Source: Neoscytalidium dimidiatum (Eukaryota; Ascomycota; Dothideomycetes; Botryosphaeriales; Botryosphaeriaceae). From it: 64,000 nucleotides of DNA. The notes beneath the pieces are model-generated. The model saw nothing but the letters and a program-made list of their open reading frames with translations. It did no database searches and was not told where the DNA came from. How positions within the stretch are numbered: the stretch's first letter is position 1; each line of letters opens with the position of its first letter. The stretch is taken from positions 1,364,001-1,428,000 of the forward strand of contig CM074700.1 in the NCBI GenBank assembly GCA_037367355.1, read 5' to 3'. The position numbers and the translations under genes were made by a program. Below, one piece after another: positions 46,000 to 58,231 of the stretch.

Positions 46000-47746
46000 A
46001 CATGTAGAAGTCGCCTTCTTTACCGACTCAGGAGAGAACAGCTATGTGTCAAGCCACGACTGAAAATGATAGATAGTCAAGCTACAAGACCACACAAAAG
46101 CGCTAGTTGAAAAGTACATCCCAAACATTGAACTGAATGCGGGATTTTAGCACTTAATGCGGCAGAGAAGTTTCCTTCCACCGCCTTCCAAACTATCGCA
46201 AAACGAAAAGAACCTGCATGAGATCGACCCTTAGAGGCTCAAAGATGTTCCTGCAGCCAAAATGCTCGTTGCCACATTGTTGACGATGTCTATCACGCTG
46301 CGTGCTGCCCACGACGAGGCTTCAGATCCAGCAGTGATGATAGCAATCACGAGTTTTACAATGCACTTTGTAGCTGCGGTAAGTTTGTGTGAAGATGACC
46401 GAGGGAAAACGTTTGTGCGCAAGGTGTTGTTCAGACAGGGGTCATTACGGCGCTCTCCTATATGTGATGGCTTTGATTCATGACTAAGCGTGCACTGTGG
46501 CATTGCTCTTTGGTACTTTACATGCTCTATCGAACCAATAGGTAACACAGTTCAGCATAGGTCCAGTGTTATTTCTGAAAGTACCAAGCCACACCGGAAC
46601 TGTTCGCACACTGAGAGGACGGAAATGCCTGAGTACTGCACGAACAGCAGTTCTGCGACGCCGAGGCATGAGCTATTGGACACCTGTGTAATGCACGCAC
46701 CTATTACCATTGGCAAATACCGTGGACGGAGACACTTTTAACGGGGACTATGGGTACCTCGGAGAGCGTAGCATATTCTCGACGCCTATGCATGACATAC
46801 AGATCAGCAGCTTACACAGAGTCACAGACAACTCATGAAAACTACCTAAAGCTCACTACTCCCACTGCTTGTTTGGCGTCAGGCTGCAAATTCGAATACG
46901 TGTACCACACCCTAAAACTTCAAAGACCCATAGAACTACATGGCTTGGTGACAGACATGTGTGCGTGCGCAGAAGTTGTGGACATTCCAACATGCAGATA
47001 TTGCTGCCTATTAAAATCATCTGAGTTCGCTTGTGGCTGATGTCACAGGCAGGTTTTGTGGCACCGCGGAGTCCCCTCTGAGCAATCATAATTCAAGCGG
47101 GTTGTCGGATCCTTCGGGAGGCCGCGCATATCTTGTTGGACGGTACGTTTCAACCATGCGTAGAAGCAGTACGATGCTGGGCCGTGAGAAGACCAAGCCG
47201 AGCTGTAGCCTGCTTCTAAGCTAAGTAAGTAGCTTGACACGGGAAGCTCTGCACTCAGATATCTTAACATTTCCAAGGGAATGCTCAAACAAGAAGTTCG
47301 CCTCCCGCCCCCAACCAATCAAAATGACTACTGCAATCAGAATATCCCTGTCCCAGGCGCAGCCAGAACGGCAGGACGGCTGGGCAGCCATATCTCGTGT
47401 ACGATAACGATGAGGCTGCAGGCGGCGTCGTTGGGGCACAGCTGACACGTCGACAGAAGAGGAGATGATAGGCTGCAGACACGGAAATACACAGCCTTGA
47501 TTTCAATTTCGCCCCATCTAAGCCCCCCGCACTGACGCTACCTTTCCTCTATAGTAACACGCGTAAGCTCTGCTGAGCTGGCTCCAGCTTCTTGGCTGCC
47601 AACACCCCGATCAGCGCAGCAGGCAGATGCACACCTGACATTTGCCCTATTTTATTTCACGGCAAGGCTGTGTGTCTATTTCTGATAAATGCTTGCGGCG
47701 AGTGGTGATTTCCTCCACAGCTTGTTTCATTCTACGTTGTCGCATC
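46000..47746. other. Gene-poor interval, no gene seen
   Basis: Between two plus-strand genes. Frames of up to 105 codons, including one at 46231-46548 (minus) with a short hydrophobic stretch; none has motif support. Composition resembles the other intergenic parts. Confidence 0.5.
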
Positions 47747-49419
47747 ATGGTTGTGACCAATCTTGTATGGTTTGATCTGGATTATATCTTCCCGGACGGC
47801 AGATGTACCGCAGACCCAGATGTCGCTGGAATTGGAGTAAGTTTCCTGTGTTGCTTTCTTTGTAGGCCCCTGATATTGATGTCAAAGGAAGGTGCTCCTG
47901 TCGTTTACTGTAGCTGCTTCTGTCACAACGCTCTGCTCAATATCTTCTGCGATCCTCGATGCTTTGAACAATGATCCAGACGCGATCTTCCCAACGCAAC
48001 TCCTCCGCATACTACGCCGAAAGCAACAAAATCCCGATACTTTGAAGAAGCACAGAAAACGACGAGCCAAACTCGAACGCTTCATGCTCTCCATGGCAGA
48101 CCAACAACTGCTGACGGGCTATGCCATACTCATAGCCGGACTCGTCCGAGCCAACGACCCAGAGATGTGGAATCGAGATCCGTATCCGTATCCTCAACCA
48201 GCTAGTGGTATCATGGCTGAAAAAGAAAGTTTTCCTCCCTCTCAGCTGAGATATCAGAACGCACATTTCATGCTTATTCTGTACCTGAGCTGTCTGTCCA
48301 GCAGCTCTCATCTGGCATGCATCCTTACGCTGAAGAATTACTTTTCTAAGCACCGTGATGCTATAGTCTCCAGGCTCGCCTTCGTTTACGTGTTTGCACT
48401 GCTTCTAGGTACCATGACCGCTATCACCCTGCCATTTCAACCCCTACGCGCCGCATTTAAACGCCTATTTAACCACACGGATGACTATTGTGGCCCCCAA
48501 AATGAGCCTTGTGGTTCAGACGAACGCTTTCTTGATGATGACAATGATGTCAGCCGGGTTCTTCCAATATTCTACCTCATCTTCGTCATGTATCCTTTCC
48601 TTCTTCTGGCACTGCACCTCCCTATCATGGGCATCTCGAGGATACGCTTCCGAGAAAGATTCCTTGATTTCGTCAGCATCAAACGCGTGCGTTCGGTGGA
48701 GAGCGACGACAACATCTCCGCAGGCGTTATCTATCTCTTCTTAGATTGCTTCGCGCTTGCATGCCGGTATATATTCCTCGGCAGCATGTTCATTGTATTC
48801 TGCCAACAGATCGCCTTCTTCGCCGTTTCCTTGGTATTCGTCTACGCACAACGCTTCGCGGAAGCACCTCAATGGGACCCTTGGAATGCGTATGGATCCC
48901 ACAATGGGACAGAGTCTTCGCGCGGACATTACTGCTCACTGAATATGCCGAGTGCGAATAAATGGGGCTTCGGACAGATCCTTCCTATGATTCTGCTTTT
49001 CCAACCGGCTCTGACTGCAATCGGTAGCTTTCAAGGTATGGATCCTAAACCGATACTCCCTCTTGGTCTCTCGCGTCAACTCACTCTACTTTGCAGATTT
49101 GGCCCATGACACAGATGTCTCCCCTCAGGAGAGCCTCGCGCAGAATCTCTCTGCCTCATTCCCTTCCGCAAACAGGAGGAGACCCGGCCAAATGGTCATT
49201 GAAGAGGATTTAAATGTTGTTGTTCAGCCGGGTTTGAGGGGAGAAGGCTTCAGCAGCCAGGAGAGTGCGGATGGCGACCTCGCGTTGCAAAGCGCATTCA
49301 AGTATTGCACCGACAAGGGGAGATGCGTAGGTGTTGAAGACAATGCAGCAAGCTTCGAGCACATGTTGAGGCGGCAGGATAGTGAAATGAAGATTGGATC
49401 CAAAATCCGTGGGAGCTGA
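47747..49419 (+). CDS. Multi-pass membrane protein of unknown function
   Basis: Exons 47747-47836, 47892-49035 and 49097-49419 join to 518 residues: start MVVTNLVWFDLDY, join DVAGIG-VLLSFTVAAS, and SFQ-DLAHDTDVS. The protein has several hydrophobic segments: VLLSFTVAASVTTLCSIS, LTGYAILIAGLV, HFMLILYLSCLSSSSHLACILTL, AFVYVFALLLGTMTAI, PIFYLIFVMYPFLLLALHL, RYIFLGSMFIVFC and FAVSLVFVYA, so at least seven membrane spans. The N-terminal DPDVAGIGV lead and the QQLLTGYAILIAGL stretch recall a large group of fungal-specific membrane proteins, but I know no function for it. The C-terminal ~110 residues are soluble and acidic. Regulation not visible. Confidence 0.85.
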
Positions 49420-49961
49420 AGCGACGGGATGCGCATTGATCGGAGACGCGACCATCATACAGACATTCGAACGAATACCTTAATACGCATTCATCCTATC
49501 ATCAACATGCAGATTAAGTCTTGCGATGTGAAGTGAGCAGGACTGGCACTTGAATTTCCGAATTTTGGAAAGCAAAATGGGCATGTTCGTCTCTCCCAAA
49601 TAACCCATGCTTGGAAACCCTCATCTCCGTGTACTGCTCGATACGGTCTCATCTAGGTATTCCTTTCAGCGTTGCCTATATCGCGTGGAGAATGTGAGGA
49701 TCCGATTCCAGTTTGCACCCATAAGTGCAAGTGCTAGCAAAACTGCGGATTCGGGTATAGCTCTTACTTGTTCATCCCAAAGAAGCTCGTGGCAGTCAAA
49801 TAGGAATGAATATTAAGGCCAGCGCTCTGGGCCTTTTTACGGTACCAGCCTGCTCAATGCCCTTTCTCCTTTTCCAGAAGCTGTGTGCGGTCGTGCTGAG
49901 TGGTCAAAGCGGATGATGAGGACCACAATTTGCCGAAGCAATTTCTGGTTGATCCCTCCAA
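49420..49961. other. Intergenic, no gene seen
   Basis: 3' flank of the membrane protein gene and of the candidate locus to the right. Nothing recognised. Confidence 0.55.
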
Positions 49962-51409
49962 TTAAATGAAGGGATCCAGGTAGTTCAAGGTGTCTGATAG
50001 AACAGATATATCATACAGGACGATCTCCTTCAAATCTCGCTGCGGATAGATCTCGCCGGTTTCACTGGAAGGGCTACATCGCACGGCGCAGAGGACTTGA
50101 TGTAAGGATTTCACAACCCGGTCTACCACATTGATGTGGATGTCCCAGTAGTTCAGTGCGTGCGCGAATAATGATGCATTGAGAATGAAAGGATCGTTGC
50201 GTTCGGACGGCGCATGCAGGAGTTCTTGGTACCCCATTTGCCACTATTCGAAATTTCCAGTATTCGTTTCATGTCCATAGTCGTACTTGTCGTAGTGTGA
50301 GTTGTATATCGGTGGGTATGGTTCCTGTGAGAAGCTCTGGACCCTTGAAGGTGGCAGGCGAGTACCCAAGTCGGAAGGGAACAGTAGCACCGCCAAGTTC
50401 TCATGAAACATTGCATCAGCTAATGTACATATGTTGCTTGGGAAATTGAAACGAAGAACGAAGAATATTCGCATTGGCCGTAACGTATCTCCTGGGATGG
50501 GAAAGATACCAACAGATCTTGGTTATTTGGTGGTTGCATGAAAAGCGATTTGAGCATCCAAACAACACGTTGTGCACGTGACGGCGAACGAAATGTTATG
50601 AACCAACTTATCTGTCCACCTGGTTTCAGGTTCTGCCAGAATTTTCATGAAAAGATGCTCAAAAATTCGAGGATGGCAAGGGACCGAACCGGCTTCGAAG
50701 AGGAACGGTGAGGCGTCGCTCTCGCTCAATGAAGTGGAGAGCTTCCTCCTCTTCCACGCGAATTCCTAACGCAAGGAGGCAATGTCGATCAGTCTTGGAA
50801 CCTGGATCGTTATGCCTACGGATTTTGGACGCATCCATACACACGGAATCATGACGTCGGAGTCAAAAAAGGCGAGATGGGAGGAGCATTCGGCTGGCCT
50901 CCACGCACCTCGGACATGTTGCTGGAAGAGGCGCGGCCGAAGGTTGAGCGACCAGTCCAAGACTTCGACAGCGATGGGTATGATATTTTCGACCGCTATG
51001 ATACGCTGGGAATACGGGCCGAGATCTCCAAACAATTGCGCAGAGCCACAAGATGGAGATGATTTCCTTGCGAACAGAAGTTCCCCTTACGTTTGCAGAT
51101 GAAATGCAATAGTGGTTCTTGAGAGCTGCTAGATGCATCTTCGAGGTAAAAGATTGTACAAGGCGTCCCTTCTGGGACGTCATCGGCGAATAAACTTTCC
51201 GTCTCCAGTCCGGGAAGCGATGCCGGATAGGCATGGTACGGCGATGTTCGCACGAGCGCGGCGGGTACCGATGCGCTATCCAGAGGAAGAGGGTGGGAAA
51301 GATATGGAGCTCTGGTTGAGCTCTTTGATTCCCATGTGGATCTGTCCATTGTGTGGTTGGGTAGTGGAGAGGGTCGATTGTGGATGGGCTCTTTTGGCTG
51401 TACTGTCAT
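49962..51409 (-). pseudogene. Candidate lineage-specific or decayed gene
   Basis: Several protein-like blocks lie in order on the minus strand. The first, from about 51349, includes DRSTWESKSSTRAPYLSHPL and EPLLHFICK; a GTAAGG donor near 51093 and a GGAG acceptor near 51028 would join it in frame to HLGPYSQRIIAVENIIPIAV and HLAFFDSDVMIPCVWMRPKS. A second candidate intron (GTAGGC to TTAG, near 50830-50770) leads to LSESDASPFLFEAGSVPCHP and IFEHLFMKILAEPETR. Further blocks are MFHENLAVLLFPSDL and, past a TAG near 50241 with no clean intron, MGYQELLHAPSERNDPFILN. That stop suggests a broken gene or an intron I cannot place. No family is recognised. Real coding origin is inference from composition and joins. 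Confidence 0.35.
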
Positions 51410-52004
51410 AGCTTGTTACTGCTCAGCCGCAGGGGCTCGGCGGCCACGCATGTTCGCTGCACATCGCCTTGAAGGTTCGGTGGAAACCCGAGTAGTCTGC
51501 AGACGACATTTTGACTGAGCGTAACAGAGACCAGCAGCACAGATTGTACTCAAGAAGGAGGGGAGTTCTGATGAGTGCAGTAATGGATAATGGAATTGCT
51601 GCCTGGAAGATGGGCAGGTGGGGGCGTGGCAGGGTGCTGGGCTATGGTCAATGACCCTGGCAAAAATCATTGCCGAATTCGCCGTTCCGCATTGGTGTGC
51701 TATCTTTGGCATGGACCGATCTCACCCTGTGGTAAATCGACTCCCAACATGGAGCGACCTAAGCCTCTTCTTGCTGCTCCAGGAAATCTAAGACGCCTTA
51801 GAATGGGAGGGGGTATTCCAACTCCAAGTATCCAGCATGGCAAAATGCACCCAAGAGATCCGTATCCGTTAACGTCTGCAAAGCCTTAGACCGTTGTCCC
51901 TAAATCACCACCGCTTCTCAGCCAAAGCCGTCAAGCTGGCCTCAAAGAGAATTAGTGCATTGATAAAGTTTCGCCGAAAGGCTGTCAATGCGTGACCACG
52001 GGGT
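51410..52004. other. Intergenic, no gene seen
   Basis: 3' flank of pot1 on the right side and upstream of the candidate locus. Nothing recognised. Confidence 0.5.
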
Positions 52005-54063
52005 TCAATCATGGATCGTTGTGCCACAGAGATGATACACCCTCTGGTATCCAAACCCCGGCTTTGCTTCTCCCATTCCGTCTTGTACTTTGACGCCAGC
52101 CTCCTTGATACAGCAATCGAATGCGTTGCGCGAATGCTTCTGAGCCCCGGGCCCGTCGAGAGGATCCAATCCTTTCGCCTTCAATTCTTCAAGGTTTCCC
52201 CATAGAATGAATAATTTTCTCCGCAGGACATCGAGCGTCTTCTTATCTTTTCGCAGACTATCGTGGTCATGTTAGCACCATCTACCAAGCCTGGCTTTTT
52301 ACATGGATTGAACTCACTCCGCAGCATCGAGACGAAGAAGGCACTCGGCATCCTTGTCGAAGACCAGAAGAGGAACTCTGACAGGACCATTATTTCCAGG
52401 TTGCTGCTTTGTGTCTTCCACTAGCAGACAGAAGTGCCATTCCCATCGCTGAGTACTGGCCGAGAGTGCCGAATAGGATGTGGAACTTTGTGTTTCGATT
52501 TCCATATTTGTGTCATTGTATTCGTGATCCGCCAAAGACCTCGAGAAATCCTCCAGCTTCTGCGGCCAGAAATCGATGACACGAACACGCGCTCTATACG
52601 TCGCGTTTATGAACGGCAATTCAAAGTCAATTCCGCTTGGAGTCTTGTACGTGCGCTTGTCGCCGCCTTCAATATCAGCCAGACAAAGTGTCGGGTCCTG
52701 AAGTCTTTCGCATTTTACTGCATGGCGTTACTAACAATACCTGCGTTGTTCATACGAAGACTCACCATGAGAATTTATCCTGTAGTGCTCGAGCTCGTCA
52801 GTTCGTTCATCTGAAGGTCCGAAGTCTGGCTTAACCTTCTTTTCCTTCTTGTCTCTACGCTTTTTGTCTCTCTTCTTGGGTTTGCCTTGGGCTCGCTGCT
52901 CATGACTCTTCAGTCGAGCTAGGTAGCCCTCTTTTCGGCTCTTTAACTCATGGACCCGCGCGGGGGCCAGATTCCTCTGGATATAGACCTTCGAGGGATA
53001 GCGTTTGTCCTGGTGAAGAACACCCTCGATTTTGGTGCCGGAAGGATCCATCTTAATATGCACGTTCTGAAGTTCAATGATGTCTCCGTCCTTTATCTTG
53101 CTTGAGGCGAAACTGGCATGAGGTTCCCACAGCTTTACCTGCAGAGTCATTTGCCCATATGGGCCAGACCATTGTTTTGCGGAAGTCGATGTGGTGTACC
53201 CGTACTCGTCACCGTCTCTTTCGATATCGGCGGCAAATTCTTCATTTGGATGATTGTATCGGTAGAGGAGATTGTTTTCGGTGTAGTCAGTAACGTAAAT
53301 CTCACTGGCAAATGGGTACATTTTGACGACCTCAACGACAATGTCAAAGAACTGGTCAGGACCGATATTCTTGATCAAGCCGGACTTCTTGCCTGCTTCT
53401 CTTCCGGGGCGACTCCTAGTATGTTGTTGAATTTTTGCCGCCTGAGTAGGGGATAGATGATGCCGCAGAGAAATCGCCCACATTTGCTGCTCAGCGGTCG
53501 GCGGTTTTGCATTCGGCGGCTTGCACGTGTAGCGCAACATTTGACCAGCGGCGTACGAATCATTGAAGTGCGGGTCTGGCATGGAGCTTGATGGGAAGAC
53601 TATGTACTCGCTGTTGAAGTGCTTCAACAAGAAAGCTCCAGGCAAAGATCCGCCCCTGGGACGGCGCAGCTGTAAGATGGCGTTAATAAGTTCGATACGT
53701 CAAGCATTTGGGTTCAATGCACACCTTGAAGCGTCGGAGGAGAACCGTGTCTCCGATCGCCTCGACTTTTGGGGCGTCCAATTCAGAGGGAAAGAAAAAT
53801 TTGACCTTCAATACCGCGCCATTGCCGAGAGCTTGCGCGACGGACCTGTCTTGGATGGCGATGGTGAACTGGAGATCTGTACGATCGTCAGTGCAGATCA
53901 TTACGTATGCTTGCGGTAGCATACCACTTCCATTCGTCGATGTTGTGGGCAAAATATGTTCGACGACACCGATGACATTGACGAACGTATCGTGCGGTTT
54001 TCCGAGGACTTCTGCGACGGTGTCGAAGCCCTCGGGCTGTCTCACCGGAGCCTCTAAAGGCAT
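52005..54063 (-). CDS. pot1: Protection of telomeres protein 1 (Pot1)
   Basis: Single-strand telomeric DNA binding protein of the shelterin complex. The start at 54063 gives MPLEAPVRQPEGFDTVAEV. The first OB fold (Telo_bind, about residues 10-120) shows FVNVIGVVEHILP, VMICTDDRTDLQFTIAIQD and VKFFFPSELDAPKVEAIGD. After a splice come FNSEYIVFPSSS, SPTQAAKIQQHTRSRPG, the second OB fold with DQFFDIVVEVVKMYP and IYVTDYTENNLLYRYNHP, QMTLQVKLWEPHA, IIELQNVHIKMDPSGTKIEG and a basic run KPKKRDKKRRDKKEKK. The later part, with YRARVRVIDFWPQKLEDFS, VPLLVFDKDAECLLRLDAAE, RRKLFILWGNLEEL and FDCCIKEAGVKV, ends in CGTTIHD at 52005. About six exons. It is divergent from importin alpha with a 640-nt gap. Confidence 0.92.
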
Positions 54064-54703
54064 TGTGGATGGCCAGCTGATAGATCCGGTCCGACGGGTG
54101 GAGTAAGAGGATGTTGGTTGAGAATTACAGGGTTGCACTGACAAAGGTAAGAGCACGGGAAGGCGCAGGATAATGCTCGTCTTTTCACGGCTGCGGCGTC
54201 AAAAGAGGAGCAGAGCATGGACTACCCCATTGGTTAGCGCGCCTGGCGATCAGCTGGCGGGGCGGCGCTGGAGTGCTGAGTCTGGCGCGTTGGTGACGGC
54301 GGACGCAGCAGTGCGTTGTAAAACGCGCGCAACGAGCAGGCCGCCGTGCGTGAAACGTGAAGGCGCTCAAGCGCTCGTAAGCTTCGCGCCCCTGCGCACT
54401 TTCGGCGGCGCGTGCAGGCGCGTGCAAACAAGGCACGGGCGGGGCTGGCAAAAAGTGAGGCACAAGCAAAGAGCAGCGCGGCCGCCAAGACTAGAACGCT
54501 GACTCATCGCCGCTAGTCGAAAACAGAGCCCAATCCTCGCAGGGCTGTTGCCCGCATTATTTTCCGCCCTCGACCTGAACCTCCAAACCCCCACGAGCTC
54601 CTTGCCTCACCTTGTACCCGCGCTGCCTGCAGCGGTCCTCCTCACCCTGAACATCCCCCCGCCGCCCGCGCCCACCTTAGAGTCGCCGCGATACTCCGCC
54701 ACC
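54064..54703. other. Divergent promoter region, pot1 / importin alpha
   Basis: GC-rich 640 nt between two genes read outwards, presumably with both promoters. A CACCATGG start context leads into importin alpha. No gene inside. Confidence 0.65.
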
Positions 54704-56688
54704 ATGGCTGATCGCTACATTCCCGAGCACCGTCGCACGACGTTCAAGGCGAAGAACACCTTCAAGCCCGATGAGCTGCGCCGCCGCCGCGAGGAGCAGC
54801 AGGTCGAAATCCGCAAGCAGAAAAGAGAGGAGAATCTCGCAAAGCGCCGCGGCATCGCTCCCCGCGAGGGTGGCGGCCCTGGTGCCGCGCTGGGCGCTGC
54901 TCCGGACAGCGACGATGAGGGTGGGAACATCGAGAGTCAGGTACGTCACACCCCGCTGCTCATCCGCACTCGCCCAAACCCTCGAACTGAGGCTGCTACT
55001 TGTTGGGGCGCATCCGCGTCCGACCGCCCGGCTCTACTGCCTTTCGCTCAGGCTTTTATTGCCGCTGTTTCCCCGCTTGATAGTTGCCGGGCGAACTGGC
55101 CATTTCCTTATCCTTTATCCATCAGCACGAGCCATTTAATGAACCATGATTTTCCCTTAGCGCTGTCTATGCTTGAAGCTTTGGATGTACCTGCTGATGT
55201 ATTCCCGCATAGCTCAACGAGGAGCTCCCTCAGATGGTCAAGGGAGTCTTCTCCGACCAGATCGACGAGCAGATCCAGGCCACCACCAAGTTCCGCAAAC
55301 TGCTCTCGAAGGAGCGCAACCCTCCTATTGAGCGTGTTATCGAGACGGGCGTCGTCAGCCGATTTGTCGAGTTCTTGCGCTCTCCCCACACCCTGGTTCA
55401 GTTCGAAGCCGCTTGGGCTCTGACCAATATCGCCTCGGGCTCCGCTCAGCAGACCCAAGTTGTGATTGAGGCTGGTGCTGTTCCAATTTTTGTCGAACTT
55501 CTTAGCAGCCACGAGCCGGATGTCAGGGAGCAAGCCGTCTGGGCTCTGGGTAATATTGCTGGAGATAGCCCGGCATGCCGCGACTTCGTTCTTCAGGCTG
55601 GTGCTCTCCGGCCGCTTCTCAACCTGCTTGGTGACAGCCGCAAGCTGAGCATGCTGCGCAACGCGACCTGGACCCTCAGCAACTTCTGCCGCGGCAAGAC
55701 TCCCCAGCCTGACTGGCAGACTGTAAGTAGGATCATCGTGTTTGCAGATACGACTGATACACTAACAAATTCCTTTCAGATTGCCCCAGCTTTGCCTGTT
55801 CTTGCGAAGCTAGTCTACTCGCTTGATGATGAGGTTTTGATTGATGCCTGCTGGGCCATCTCCTACCTTTCCGATGGATCCAACGATAAGATCCAGGCTG
55901 TCATCGAGGCCGGTATCCCGCGCCGCTTGGTCGAGCTTCTGATGCACGCTTCCACCTCTGTCCAGACTCCTGCGCTCCGCTCCGTCGGCAACATCGTCAC
56001 TGGTGATGACGTTCAGACCCAGGTCATCATCAACTGCGGTGCTCTCCCCGCCCTCCTCTCTCTGTTGAGCTCGACCAAGGATGGGATTCGAAAGGAGGCA
56101 TGCTGGACTATTTCCAATATCACGGCAGGCAATTCGACCCAGATCCAGGCGGTGATTGACGCAAACATCATCCCCCCCCTCATCCACCTGCTCTCGATGG
56201 GTGACTTCAAGACGCGCAAGGAGGCATGCTGGGCCATCTCCAACGCGACCTCGGGAGGTCTCCAAAAGCCTGACCAGATTCGCTACCTTGTGTCGCAGGG
56301 TTGCATCCGCCCCTTGTGTGACCTACTGGCATGCCCTGACAATAAGATTATCCAAGTGGCTCTGGATGGCCTTGAGAATATCCTTAAGGTTGGCGAAATG
56401 GACAAGGAGGCTTCAGAGGGTGGTGAGCCCATCAACCGCTACGCTTTGTTCATTGAGGAGTGTGGTGGCATGGAGAAGATCCATGACTGCCAGAACAACG
56501 CAAACGAGGAGATTTACATGAAGGCATACAACATTATTGAGAAGTACTTCTCAGACGAGGATGATGCCGCCGGCGATATGAATGATCTGGCTCCTCAGCA
56601 AGGTCAAGACGGCACCTTCGGCTTTGGAGCACAGCCTCAGCAGCAGAACTTCAACTTTGCTAACGGCGGCGATTCAATGGACATGTGA
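54704..56688 (+). CDS. srp1: Importin subunit alpha (karyopherin alpha)
   Basis: Nuclear import adaptor that binds classical NLS cargo and importin beta. Exons 54704-54940, 55213-55722 and 55780-56688 join to 551 residues. The N-terminal importin-beta-binding domain is seen as [20 protein letters not shown] and [13 protein letters not shown]. Ten armadillo repeats follow with the ordered NLS-binding Trp/Asn pairs: [78 protein letters not shown] and [14 protein letters not shown]. The C-terminus ends in an acidic stretch (SDEDDAAGD) and a Gln/Phe/Gly-rich tail [14 protein letters not shown]. Length and layout match fungal Srp1/KapA. The gene is constitutive core machinery; no special regulation seen. 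Confidence 0.97.
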
Positions 56689-58231
56689 AGCGGATGAGAT
56701 GTCATCTGGCGCAGTCCTGTTGACAGGACGCGGCGGACCACATAGTACCCAAACGGCGGCTCCTCCCGGCCGGCTAGGCTTGTAGTCAAGTCCGGTTCGT
56801 TGTCGCTATACAAACCGACAGAGGACAGGCCAACGTCCCTGCCCCCATACCTCGGAGCGGGGCCCGCGGGCACGTGCGCCGATTCTGGACAGTCTCGAGA
56901 ACTGCACTGCTTTTCCGTAGCAACATCGACGGCCCAAATACCTTTCGTCAGCCCCACAACACACCAGTTACCACATTTCCGCCCCCGTCTCCGCGAGTCG
57001 TGCCCAGCCCCCCCTTCTTTCGTCATGACCGACCATGATCCCCCAAAAGATTCACCGTCATGTATTTCTCCCTTTGCAGTGTCGACAAGTCACTGGCATC
57101 ATCATAACCCCGGCGTTCTCATCCAATTTCCGAGTTCTGGTTGTGTTTGCTACGCGGGAAGGGCACTTTTTTATCCAGCGGTTGTTGATAGACACTCCGT
57201 AGGAATTGATTTCGAGGTCTGTTGATTTTGCTAGGACGAGCAATCGGTCATTGACTTTTTGTAAGATGCAGGGCGATGGTGAGCTGTGACGCGACTGTTT
57301 TCCTGAAATAGCTTCAAGAGAGGTCGAGTAACGTGGCGCACAGAGGCTGATGATATTAACACCATGCAGCGCTAATGTGTGCATTGGCGTCAGGAAAGTT
57401 CCTGGATCGTACGAGGTCATTCCACAAAAGTGTGTAACATTGGAATGAGAACGCATAGCGAGATAAAAACCGGTATAGCACAGCTGCATGTATGGAGGAT
57501 GGGGCGAAGCAGGTACGAGGACCGCGTCTCTGCATCTAACCCGAAGTGTCTGTATATCAAGTGACCAGTGGGCGACAACAGACTCAGGTAGGCAGTACTG
57601 AAACTTGTTGGGCGTCTCCTTGCAGAGCTGAGTGATTTTCTGGGGCGATGTTTGATCCTCCGTCGCGCGGCACAGGTTCAGCGGCACGGATTCGCCTGAG
57701 GCTGTAGTGGCAGCGGGGCAGCTGGCCGGCTCTTATGGGCAGATCGTTGCACGGATGGCTTGCAGCTTGCGGAAACCGGTTTGCATTGGCTCGATCGGGT
57801 CTAAATCTCACAGCCTTAGCATGCATATGCCGGGCTTGAGGGCGGCGCGACGCACGTTTGCGGCGATGCGAGGCAGTGGGCGAGACGGTTGCTGCAGTAA
57901 CACGGCTGCCCAGGTAAACACTTCAACACCAAAGGCCGATCCGCGTCTAAAGAAGCGCGGCGTACCCACCCAACCTGCACCGCGCTCTTCGCTTCGCCAC
58001 CTCTTCACTCCCTCAGAACACCATCGACCCCCCGAAGAGTACACTTGATCGACCTTTGAGGCCCCGCGATCGTACGCCGCACTCCCTCGCCCACGATCGT
58101 TACCGCCGTTCACCCACGACTCGGCGTTCTCGCCTATCTGCACTCCTTTCATTCGGAACGCTATCCGTCCGTCGCTCTGCAGCGTTGCATGACACGTTCT
58201 CGTCCTGCTGCGTTCTTGCACGCAAGCCTGC
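56689..58231. other. Gene-poor interval of 1.5 kb
   Basis: Between importin alpha and Ase1. A 209-codon minus-strand frame at 57058-57687 has no motif and no splice support; I treat it as chance. Nothing else recognised. Confidence 0.5.

Noticed and set aside
54173..54502. Plus- and minus-strand frames in the pot1/importin alpha gap
   Set aside because: GC-rich chance frames within a short divergent promoter region.
57058..57687. 209-codon minus-strand open frame between importin alpha and Ase1
   Set aside because: Length is unusual but there is no motif, no splice structure and no promoter context; kept only as a note.
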